NCBI GenBank assembly: GCA_003427395.1
Contig: BFEA01001282.1
Span: 32,220 to 58,331, forward strand
Source: Chara braunii
Taxonomy: Eukaryota > Streptophyta > Charophyceae > Charales > Characeae
Length of the DNA stretch: 26,112 bases
Direction: 5' to 3'
This document shows, one piece after another, positions 18,159 to 26,112 of this stretch. Made by a program: the position numbers and the translations under genes. Every line of letters begins with the position of its first letter. The first letter of the stretch is position 1. The notes below the pieces were generated by a model. It saw only the letters and a program-made list of their open reading frames with translations. It was not told the origin of the DNA and made no database searches.

Positions 18159-18176
18159 AACCTGCTCTAATACGAA
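18159..18176 (-). other. Primer-binding site of element B (tRNA-iMet type)
   Basis: On the minus strand the site reads TTCGTATTAGAGCAGGTT, two bases after the LTR end. The plant initiator-Met-tRNA site contains TGGTATCAGAGC; here two positions differ (TCG for TGG, T for C). The position fixes the 5' LTR as the right-hand one. Confidence 0.75.
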
Positions 18177-18178
18177 GT

Positions 18179-19196
18179 NNCAAGGAAAATAAGNAATAGC
18201 GATATGACAATCCCAGATCACACCATCACATTGAAAGCCGAATAGTCACACCGTGTCCAGAGAGCAGCATTGCACCAATAATACACCAATGGACGTTNGT
18301 AGCNCTGAAAANCAATGTCCATGGAGAGCATACTCTCTCCTCTCAACACAAGAGTCCAGTTCCTTCACACTCACACTTGGCGCTCAGCGNCCAGCCTACT
18401 CCTACACAGCTACTACAGACTACAAAAAGACAATGCAACTGTTGACATCAGTGGCAGCCCGAAGTACTTGAAGATGTCGCCCATGCAGACCATCGCCAAT
18501 ACAAGGTAAGTGCCCTCACATCATCATCATCATCATCCTTCACCTATCCCTTGACTTCACCCACACCTGTCCTCTCTTTCACCCGAAGCGCTTCACTGTA
18601 GTCCAAGCCCACCAGCTATGGTGGTTGGGCTATGGCGCTGCCCTCAGCAGCGCCCTGCTCCTCTGCATGACCACACGTGCTGCACCTTGTCTCCCAGCGC
18701 TAGCAGCAGCCCAAGAGCATCAGCTCCAGCAGCGCTGCCGCCAGCATGCGAGTGCCTCAATGAGGCGGTCTGGCCAGAGCTCTTTCCTTTATGGAAAGAG
18801 TTGGGTTGCTCTTGCAGCCTGGCTGGGCTGGCCTGGGCCCAGAAGCTTCCGGAAGGCCCTAGGAGGCTGCCTGGATGCAGCAACTACTTGGCTGTTGGGC
18901 CTCGTTCGGTTGGGCGCCCAACTGTCTCTGTATGAGGTTGCGAATCACGCCCAGAGCCTGCATTCTTTGTAACGGCCCGGAGGGCTGTGGAAATGTCTGG
19001 GTTGCTCGGCCTGTGTTTCTCTCAACCAACTGGCGCGTCGCAACTGCCTGGACCCCAAATATGAAATTGACAGTCGAGGGCCTTTTGCAAAAAGCCAGGC
19101 CCGCCTTTACTTAGGGCAGGCACCTCCGCCTTCACTTAGGGCGGGTAATGCTGTAAACAGGGCCCCATAGGCCTACCAAGGACCCTGATCCTCGCA
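18179..19196 (-). repeat. 5' LTR of element B
   Basis: 1018 bp, the counterpart of 10240-11182. The two bases at its left end are N, where TG is expected by comparison. The right end is CTCGCA. It contains (CAT)6 at 18519-18536, the GTTGGGCGCCCAAC palindrome at 18909-18922 and the + strand splice-donor-like AAGGTAAGT at 18503-18511. Transcription of the element would start here on the minus strand. Confidence 0.9.
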
Positions 19197-19200
19197 GGAA
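19197..19200 (+). repeat. Target-site duplication of element B (right copy)
   Basis: GGAA directly after the CA of the right LTR, matching 10236-10239. The sequence beyond it returns to the T-rich leader of element A. Confidence 0.8.
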
Positions 19201-19682
19201 TATCTGTTTTTCAAAAATTTCGATTACTTGTTTTTCGCTATTTGGAAATTCGGAATTTTTTTTTCTTCCGAAACTCATTTTTTTTACAAGTTGAAAAAAC
19301 GGTACGGGAAATTTTGCTGGCAGTCGTCATTCTTCCAAACTGCGTTATTCATATCTGAAACAATCCGAATAGTTTTTTTTTTCGTTATTTTTTTCGGAAA
19401 TCTGTTTCTCGCAGTTCTACTATTTCTTTTGTATTATTCAAAAAATCATTGGCAGTCTGAAGTCGAAATCGTTCTGTAATTTGTTTTTCGTACTTCGAGG
19501 GCATTGGAGACCTACTGAACTTACAAAAAAATAAATAAATAAAAATGGAGTTCCGAGCTTTTCGTTTTTTTATTAGTGGCTGCTTATCCTGGCGATTTAT
19601 CCCACCCACCCCTTCTCACCTATGTTGTTGCCATCTCTGATCTTACCTTCTTCTTCCTCATCCGGGTACCACTACAGCGTCA
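19201..19682 (+). other. Leader of element A, right part
   Basis: Continues the AT-rich leader interrupted at 10239. It contains T-runs with TTTCGTTTTT-like phrases similar to those at 10180-10220. No protein is recognised; the open frames seen on both strands look random. Confidence 0.6.
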
Positions 19683-20504
19683 TTGGTAAGTTGCCACGTC
19701 AGCAGCCGGGCAGTGCCACATCAGCCGTGCCACGTCAGCAGTGCCACGTCAGCAGCCAATAGTGCCACGTCAGCAACTCTCCGGTCTAGTTCATGCTCAC
19801 GCGCGTGCAAACAGCCGCCAGGAGAAACAGATGAGGACTATCAGGTCTGGTTGCTGGCCATGATGATCGAGGTTAAGCAACGCTCGGAGGCGGTCGCTGC
19901 CACAGCAAGGAAGAAGGCAGACAATGCTGAGCAGGCACGTCTTTTAGCAGTAGAACAACAGCACCTGTGGGCAGAGGCAGCAGCTAAGGCTGTCGATGAA
20001 GAGAGCGTACAACGGCGAGAGAAGATTTTCAAAGGAGAGCGAGCTTTGCTTGCAATGGCCGCGGATTGGCGGACTGAGGCTGAGACAGGGATGATGGCGG
20101 AGAGCGAAAGCAAGATTGCTCTCCTCCTATCCCATCTCACAGACCTCCTGGCCACGTGCATTGCACAGCAGGAGGACATCCATAGCCTTGACGCCACGAT
20201 GCAGAATCACAAACGGGCATTGGATGACCTCAACAGCCGCTTCCAGCAGCTGCAACAAACAGGTGCCGCCCCCGCCGCTAGCTCCTCCAACATGTCTGAT
20301 CGTCTCAATGCCTTGGAGAACGACATGGGGACAGTCAAGGATGACATGCAGCTACAACACACCGCCACCCAGCAATTGGAACAACGGGTATGCATTGTTG
20401 CCGTCCATCCAAGTTCCTCAGAACGTGAGTCAACTCCAAAGTGGGACGGCCAGACAATCTTCCTCGACTCGTCCAAGACGGACCCAGTTCAGTGGTTCCA
20501 TTAG
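19683..20504 (+). pseudogene. Element A Gag, N-terminal coiled-coil part, ends at TAG
   Basis: The frame is open from a TTG at 19683, but the first convincing residues are PPGETDEDYQVWLLAMM (about 19812-19865). The true start may be upstream and is unclear. A long Ala/Glu/Arg/Lys-rich helix follows (about residues 55-130: RKKADNAEQARLLAVEQQ, KGERALLAMAADW), then ESKIALLLSHLTDLLATCIAQQ, DDLNSRFQQLQQTG, a Ser-rich linker, DRLNALENDMGTVKDDMQL, and finally PKWDGQTIFLDSSKTDPVQWF. This is the coiled coil plus the start of a retrotransposon-gag capsid domain. A TAG at 20502-20504 falls where the family continues without a break into FELALQLHYV. I recognise the family from charophyte repeat proteins; no function beyond particle assembly is implied. 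Confidence 0.75.
19689..19785 (+). repeat. Cluster of GCCACGTCAGCA short repeats
   Basis: Five near-identical copies of GTGCCACGTCAGCA lie within ~95 bp (one has CACATCA). The reverse complement holds TGACGTGGC, an ACGT-core sequence of the type bound by plant bZIP factors. The cluster precedes or overlaps the presumed start of element A gag, so apparent coding here (SCHVSS-like repeats) is probably not real. Confidence 0.7.
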
Positions 20505-20894
20505 TTCGAACTGGCGCTGCAGCTTCATTACGTCAGCGTACATAAGACCACGCGTACGGCTGGACAATCTGTTGTCCAAGTACGGCGTGGTTGCTGCAGA
20601 CCTGCATACAAAGATCAGTTGGGAAGACCTCAANGCNGCATTGCACAAGCGGTTCCATGTGGAGCCGCCAGAGATCAAGGTCATGGACAAGCTGCTCTTC
20701 TTCGAGCAGGGCACACTACCGAGTGTCGACTGGATAGCCNAGTACCANCGCTTGACATCCGTCCCGGATCTGCAGATGGGCTTCAAAGCCATNAAGCACT
20801 ACTTCATTTCGAGGTCATGCCCGACGTTAAGCAATGAATTGACGCACGTTGACGAAACCTTGACGACCACGGCTGAGCTTTTTGACAAGGCCGT
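20505..20894 (+). pseudogene. Element A Gag, capsid part, frameshifted and cut off
   Basis: After the TAG the frame reads FELALQLHYVSVHK. It then shifts by one near 20545 and continues LDNLLSKYGVVAADLHTKISW, RFHVEPPEIKVMDKLLFFEQG, PSVDWIA, RLTSVPDLQMGFKA, KHYFISRSCPTLSNELTHVD and TTTAELFDKA. Retrotransposon-gag features are clear (Y..L..R-type helices and the YFISR...L stretch). Recognisable gag ends at FDKA (about 20892). What follows reads as unrelated residues to a TGA at 21007-21009, so the rest of gag and all of pol of element A are missing. Confidence 0.75.
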
Positions 20895-23460
20895 TGTCGG
20901 GACTGGTGAGTCCCGAATGATTTCCCGTCACTCGAGAGACTGTATAAGACCAATTTGTGCACGGCAGAGAAAACCGGAGGCAGGGATGCTGGGAAGATCG
21001 GAAGTGTGAGCACATATGATAGGAGGTTACAGGCCGTCCGGAATCGTCAAGACCGCCAGAGCTAGAGAGGAATTGCTTAGGTAGAAGGCGACAAAGGATT
21101 GTGAGAGAATAGCAAGGGCGACTCCGTCCCTAAGGACGGAGGAGGGCCGTCGGGAAGTTGGTAGCGGCATAAGAGGTGCGCAGCGAGGGAAGGGAGGAAG
21201 TAGGAAGGGATAGGGCGCAAAGCGCTGACGCGACACGACGGCGGGAGGGCCAAGGAGACCGCAGCTTGGGTGGGAACCGGCACCCGGAGTGGAACGGCAT
21301 GCGGGATGCAAGGGGAGCGAGGAGCGGAGATCGCCATAAGGCAGAAGGTTGTCGGGAGCACCAAGGGAAGATATGGTACAAGCGGGGCTAGGTGCCGGGG
21401 ACCACACGGGACCGAGGGACGGCATGGTATCGGCAAGACGAAGTACCAGGAACCGCGTGAGACCAAGGGATAGACATAGCGCAGGCGGGCCGAAGTGCCA
21501 AGGACTGCGTGGCCCTAGACAAAATGGCGGCACCAGCGGTACCACTAGCGGGACGAGTATCGATGGGATAAAGCGTCGGGAGCCGCAGGCGGCGGCCGAA
21601 GGTCGGAGCCGCTAGCAGGATAGTTGGCAACCAGCCAAGAGGGGGGACGCGCGAGAGCAGGTTGTCACCGGGGGTGACGCCGGACGAAGGGGAGGGACTA
21701 GGAACAATAAGAAAAGGAGGAGAGGTCGGGCGCTGACAGAAATTGTCGACGGAACGGGGGAGACGGGCGTGAGACGNGAAANACGGAGGGCACCGGGAGC
21801 AACCCAGGGGGATCCTGGATCGGATATAACGACAACAAAAATAAAATAACCTGACATCAGGTGNANAGGACCATCCGGGCCAGGAAGCCCGGATGAAAAC
21901 NCTAAGTACCGCCGCGGCAAGCGCTGACGGGAGGTGCCGAGGGGAAGAAAAGAGGGAATAACGGCAGTAAGAGGGGCCGGTCAGCGGACCAGGTTATCCC
22001 GGATCAGCCAGGCCAAAGAAGACGGAGTTCCGAGGGCCCCGCGTAGAGAAAAGGTTGACCGGGGAAAATCGGAGCAAGGTAGCCTCAAACGTGAAGCGGC
22101 GGCAGAAAAAAGGAGCCTCCTTGGACCTTGGGGGTGCCATTACTTCAGTCCGGGGTGCAACGGCCATATGCCGGCTGCAAAATCAGGCCTTGGGAAAGGT
22201 CCAACAGCCAAAAAGAGGAGAAATAGTTGTTGGACACTTGTNCCAACAGTAAAGAAGGAGATAGGAGGAAAAAAGGGGAGAAAAAAGGGGGAGAATGAGA
22301 CAAAGGAGGAGGAATGGGTGGAGGAAAAAGTGTCGTCAGGTTGGGACTGCAGCGATAGGGACTGGCAGATCTCAATGATGACCTCATCCCTCCTAGACAC
22401 TAGGAGTGCAGTCCGGATTGCAGAGATAAGGCCCGTGGGGCATTATCTCTGCTATATCTGAATTTTAGCACCAAAAATAAGGGAAAATGTTGATGTGAGT
22501 TGACCGGCTCCTTTTTGGGCCATAGATCTGAGATCTGATCTTGTGGAGGAGGAGATCTGGCCGTTTTTTGTGGGCTGACACAAAACAGCTAGCTCCGGAA
22601 TGAGTTTGCAGCAAAATGGAGGGAAAACAAAGAGAGGAAAAAGACAAAACTGGGTATTTGGCCCAAGGTTTGGGCCAGATACATCAGAAAGTTGAAAAAT
22701 TGGAAGTAGGAGCTTCAATTTGAACTAGGGAGAGCTTGGAGTAGCTCGGAATGATGAGAACCGTGGATCTCAGCCAGATCTTAGACTGAGATTGGTGCCG
22801 CCACTTGGAAAAAGCAACAGCCTACCCAAAGGAGGACTAGGTCTAGAAAAAAACGAAAAGTGGGCCTACAGGCCCTCAAATTTCAGTAAAGGCTGCATTT
22901 TGGGAAAGGGTACCCCCTTGGCCAAAATGAGGCCCAGGTACCTCCAGGTAGGCCAAAACTAGAAATTTGGCCTTTGGGGTACCCCGCTTCACCTAGAGGC
23001 ACTTGGAGGGGCATAGAGGTTGGGCGGAGCACCTGTTCCAGCCTACATAAGCTGGGGTGTAGGCCACCACTCTCATTTGATCATGAGAGGAGCCCATGCT
23101 GCCCAAATGAGTCTAGGAGAGAGTTCTTGTGAAGGCAGAGCAAAGGAGTGGGAGCCGGAGCTAGCCCAGAGCCTGACTATGGTGATAGGACTGAGAGAGG
23201 AGACCTGGAGGCTAGGAGGAAGCAAGGAAAGTGGTCCGCCATAGCCCTCAGGCGGTGAGGTAGGAGGAGAGGCTGAAAGGGGTCCCCCATAGCCCTTCTA
23301 GAGGGAAGGACTCCAAAGCCTTAGTGGTAGGAGTCTGCCATAGCTAGAGAGAAGGTGTGAGGGGAGGAGGAGAGAGCATGGGAAGGAGGAAAAGCCATAC
23401 TCAGTAGGCTAGAACCAAGCATTTGGACTTCACTGCCTAGAGACCAGCGGGAGGTGAGTG
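20895..23460 (+). other. G/A-rich uncharacterised region, LTR-like left end
   Basis: Begins exactly where element A gag homology stops. TG at 20895 is followed at once by a perfect 8-bp hairpin (20897-20904 with 20909-20916, TCGGGACT/AGTCCCGA, 4-base loop), a TATAAG at about 20943, then 2.5 kb of purine-rich sequence. No protein is credible on either strand: the long minus-strand open frame at 21027-21545 is Pro/Leu/Ser-rich low complexity. Possible promoter-like TATAAC at about 21826 and ACATAAGC at 23044. It may be one long LTR or several repeats. No right-hand end could be fixed. Confidence 0.4.
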
Positions 23461-23477
23461 AAAAGCAGAGGGAGGCC

Positions 23478-23574
23478 TCCTCCTTCTTCTACTTCTTCTT
23501 CTTCTTCTTCTTCGTCTTCTTCTTCTTCTTCTTTTTCTTCTTTTCCTCCTCCTCCTTCTCTCCTTCCTCTCCCT

Positions 23575-23611
<37 letters not shown>

Positions 23612-23645
23612 TTTCTTTCTTTTCTTCCTTTCCCCGTCCTCCTCT
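23478..23645 (+). repeat. (TTC)n/(TCC)n polypyrimidine microsatellite
   Basis: About 165 bases of almost pure pyrimidine on the + strand, made of TTC runs with TCC and TTTTC interruptions. Long poly-Phe, poly-Ser and poly-Glu open frames over it are artefacts of the triplet repeat. The sequence just before it is purine-rich on the same strand, so strand composition flips within a few tens of bases. Confidence 0.95.
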
Positions 23646-23659
23646 TGTCAAAACTGCGA

Positions 23660-25670
23660 TTTTTGCTGATTTGGATGGGTGTATATGTTGCGCTTCACTT
23701 TCNGNNACTTCGGTGATCATCCCCCTTGTGTAGATGCTCTCAACCTCGTCATTTTGTTGATTTGGGTGTCAGGGTGTGAAGCGCTTCATCTTGGGATACT
23801 TCTGTGAACCTTCCCCTTGATAGATTGNTTCCAAACTCACCTTTTGGTTGTTCTTGATGNATGTATGAGTTGCGATTCTTTCNAGGATACTTCCGTGAGA
23901 TTTCCCCTTGATAGATTGCTTCCAAACTCACCTTTTGGTTGTCCTTGATNCATGTATGAGTTGCGATTCTTTCCGGGATACTTCGGTGAGCTTGCCCCTT
24001 GATAGATTGCTTCCAAACTCACCTTTTGGCTATCCTTCATGCATGTATGAGTTGTGATTCTTTCTGGGATACTTCCGTAAGATTTCCCCTTGATAGATTG
24101 CTTCCAAACTCACCTTTTGGCTGTCATTGATGCATGTATGAGTTGCGATTCTTTCCGAGATACTTCCGTGAGATTGCCCATTGATAGATTGCTTTCAAAC
24201 TCACCTTTTGACTGTCCTTAATGCATGTGTGAGTTGCGATTCTTTCCGGGATACTTCTGTGAGATTTTCCCTTGATAGATTGCTTCCAAACTCACCTTTT
24301 GGCTGTCCTTGATGCATGTATGAGTTGCGATTCTTTAGGGGACACTTCCGTGAGATTTCCCCTTGATAGATTGCTTCCAAACTCACCTTTTGGCTGTCCT
24401 TTATGCATGTATGAGTTGCGATTCTTTCCGGGATACTTCCGTGAGACTTAACCTTGATAGATTGCTTTCAAACTCAGCTTTTGGCTATCCTTGATGCATG
24501 TATGAGTTGTGATTCTTTCCGGGATACTTCCGTGAGATTTTCCCTTGATAGATTGTTTCCAAACTCACCTTTTGGTTGTCTTTGATGCATGTATGAACTG
24601 CGATTCTTTCCGGGATACTTCCGTGAGATTTCCCCTTAATAGATTGCTTCCAAACTCACCTTTTGGCTGTCCTTGATGCATGTATGAGTTGCGATTCTTT
24701 CCAGGATACTTCCATGAGATTGCCCCTTGATAGATTGCTTACAAACTCACATTTTGGTTGTCCTTGATGCATGTTTGAGTTGCGATTCTTTCCGGGATAC
24801 TTCCGTGAGATTTCCCTTTGATAGATTGCTTCCAAACCCACCTTTTGGATGTCATTGATGCAAGTATGAGTTGCGATTCTTTCCGGGATACTTCCGTGAG
24901 ATTTCCCCTTGATAGATTGCTTCCAAACCCACCTTTTGGATGTCCTTGATCGATGTATGAGTTACGATTCTTTTTGGAATACTTCCGTGAGATTTCCCCT
25001 TGATAGATGGCTTCCAAACTCACCTTTTGGTTGTCCTTGATGCATGTATGAGTTGCGATTTTTTCCAGGATACTTCCATGAGATTTCCCCTTGATAGATT
25101 GCTTCCAAACTCACCTTTTGGCCGTCCATGATCCATGTATGAGTTGCGATTCTTTCCGGGATACTTCCGCGAGATTTCCCCTTGATAGATTGCTTCCAAG
25201 CTCACCTTTTGGCTGTCCTGGACGCATGTGTGTATTGCGATTCATTCCGGGATACTTCGGTGAACGTTTCCGCGAGATTTTCCCTTGATAGATTGCTTCC
25301 AAGCTCACCTTTTGGCTGTCCTGGACGCACGTGTGTATTGCGATTCATTCCGGGATACTTCGATGAACGTTCCCCTTGATAGATTGATTCCAAACTCACA
25401 TTTTGGCTGTCCTTGATGCATGTAGGTGCTGCGATTCTTTCCGGAATACTTCGGTGAACTTTCTCCTTGATAGGTTGCTTCCAAACTCACATTTTGGCTG
25501 TCCTGGATGCATGTATGTGTTGCGATTAATTGTGGGATGCTTTCGTGAACTTTCCCCTTGCTAGATTGCTTCCAAGCTCATCTTTTGGCTGTCCTTGATG
25601 CATGTATGGGTTGCGGTTCAGTTCGGGATACTACGGTGAGCTTTTCCTTAGCTAGGATGTTTCCAAGTTT
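23660..25670 (+). repeat. 91-bp tandem satellite array, about 22 units
   Basis: The unit runs CCTTTTGGCTGTCCTTGATG, CATGTATGAGTTGCGATTCT, TTCCGGGATACTTCCGTGAG, ATTTCCCCTTGATAGATTGC, TTCCAAACTCA. Between matching positions at 23931 and 25490 there are exactly 17 periods of 91 bp plus one 12-bp insertion near 25265, with no other net length change. The edge units at 23660-23840 and 25585-25670 are degenerate. Because 91 is not a multiple of three, the repeated 61-65-residue minus-strand open frames (MSLEAIYQGE...) are the same unit read in successive frames and end where a TGA falls in the third frame. They are not genes. Confidence 0.95.
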
Positions 25671-25713
25671 GTCAATTGGTGGTAATTAGTGTGTGTGTGG
25701 GTGTATTGCCATC

Positions 25714-26112
25714 CCGGTAGCCCAGTTCAGTCCATCCTCACCCCTTGCTGTAACCGGTGACATGCGGTGTGTAAGTGTGTGTGTTGCAGTTCCGGTAGCC
25801 CAGTTCAGCCCATCCTCAACCCTTGCTGTAACCGGTCACATGCGGTGTGTGTAAGTCTGTGTGTTGCAGTTCCGGTAGCCCAGTTCAGCCCATCCTCACC
25901 CATTGCTGTAACCGGTGACAAGCGGTGTGTGGAAGTGTATGTGTTGCAGTTCCGGTAGCCCACTTCAGTCCATCCTCACCCTTTGCTGTGACCGGTGACA
26001 TGCGGTGTGTGTATGTGTGTGTGTTGCAGTCCCGGTAGCCCAGTTTAGTCCATCCTCACCCTTTGCTGTAACCGGTGACATGCGGTGTGTGTAGTGTGTG
26101 TGTTGCAGTTCC
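25714..26112 (+). repeat. ~80-bp tandem array, five units, running off the window
   Basis: CCGGTAGCCCAGTTCAG starts at 25714, 25792, 25872, 25952 and 26032, steps of 78, 80, 80 and 80. Each unit continues CCATCCTCACC, TTGCTGTAACCGGTGACATG, CGGTGTGTG and a variable GT run, then TTGCAGTT. Length variation sits in the GT run. The array continues beyond 26112. Confidence 0.92.

Larger units (their letters stand above)
10240..19196 (-). mobile_element. Inner element B: complete-structure Ty3/Gypsy chromovirus, inactive
   Basis: An 8957-bp element on the minus strand with all structural parts in order. From right to left these are LTR (18179-19196), primer site (18159-18176), leader, gag, protease, RT, RNase H, integrase, chromodomain-like tail, polypurine tract (11183-11193) and LTR (10240-11182). 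Ends are TGC...GCA. A GGAA target-site duplication flanks it. The domain order protease-RT-RNase H-integrase plus the C-terminal chromodomain-like tail places it among Ty3/Gypsy chromoviruses. It inserted into the leader of element A. Coding capacity is destroyed by about ten stops and at least three frame changes, and the LTRs have diverged (about ten mismatches in the first ~150 bp, plus indels), so the insertion is not recent. Confidence 0.9.

Noticed and set aside
20116-20540. Second-frame open reading frame overlapping element A gag
   Set aside because: Only the part after about 20545 encodes gag; the earlier part is a shadow of the gag frame, rich in Ser/Thr/Pro without motifs.
21027-21545. 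172-codon minus-strand open frame and overlapping ones
   Set aside because: Pro/Leu/Ser-rich low complexity opposite a G/A-rich strand, which lacks stop codons by composition. No motif seen.
22792-22812. Second type of primer-binding site (TTGGTGCCGCC, like TGGCGCCGTTGCC of Athila-type elements)
   Set aside because: Only about half the positions match, the preceding bases do not end in CA, and no gag follows.
23430-23733. Poly-Glu, poly-Ser and poly-Phe open frames
   Set aside because: Produced by the TTC/TCC microsatellite in different frames; no other coding content.
23735-25490. Family of 61-94-residue minus-strand proteins starting MSLEAIYQGE
   Set aside because: They recur every 91 bp or multiples of it, with the same DNA read in successive frames and the same stop position. 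They are satellite artefacts.
23660-26112. CRISPR array
   Set aside because: Units are contiguous tandem repeats without unique spacers, in a eukaryotic transposon context.

Overview
The window looks like a gene-poor, transposon-packed stretch of a plant-lineage nuclear genome. There are no bacterial-type operons, rRNAs, complete tRNAs or CRISPR arrays. The retroelement proteins (a chromodomain Ty3/Gypsy pol and a coiled-coil-rich gag) resemble repeat families I associate with charophyte green algae, and Chara braunii is my best guess. That is recognition from memory, not a search result. Many scattered Ns and one 215-base N run (11403-11617) mark it as draft assembly.

Layout. 1-1670: AT-rich DNA with no recognised gene, a diverged direct/inverted repeat and a tRNA-like (SINE-like) segment. 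1674-3068 (+): a DUF7869-type protein with a C-terminal tail, split by one in-frame TGA and without an intact N-terminus. 3069-4320: no gene seen. 4327-7091: a repeat-built block with a ~171-bp duplication, two ~278-bp direct repeats, a ~70-bp tandem array carrying a conserved palindrome, and a degenerate array of CAGTGCACTG-like quasi-palindromes. Between these lie broken minus-strand coding fragments, one resembling a ParB/sulfiredoxin-like fold. 7270-8619 (+): a LINE ORF1/gag-like protein with a zinc knuckle and no reverse transcriptase partner.

8.6-20.9 kb is a nest of LTR retrotransposons. Outer element A lies on + : LTR end near 9968, initiator-tRNA-Met-type primer site at 9971, leader, gag at about 19.68-20.89 kb. 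Its leader is split by inner element B, a structurally complete 8957-bp chromodomain Ty3/Gypsy element on the minus strand (10240-19196). B has two LTRs with TG/CA ends, a GGAA target-site duplication, a tRNA-Met-type primer site, a polypurine tract, and gag, protease, RT, RNase H, integrase and chromodomain in order. B is dead: about ten stops and frameshifts, and key residues lost in the zinc knuckle, protease (DTG to DIG) and RT (YLDD to YLDN). Most lesions are C-to-T/G-to-A changes, several in CHG or CpG context, as expected for a methylated, silenced transposon.

20.9-23.45 kb is G/A-rich DNA that starts with an LTR-like TG plus hairpin exactly where A's gag homology stops. It may be a third insertion, but no protein supports this. 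23.48-23.65 kb is a TTC/TCC microsatellite. About 23.66-25.67 kb is a very regular 91-bp tandem array (about 22 units), followed by an ~80-bp array that runs off the window end.

No cooperating gene system was found. The order of events read from the sequence is: LINE-like DNA, insertion of A, insertion of B into A, loss or interruption of A's 3' part, with satellite expansion on both sides.
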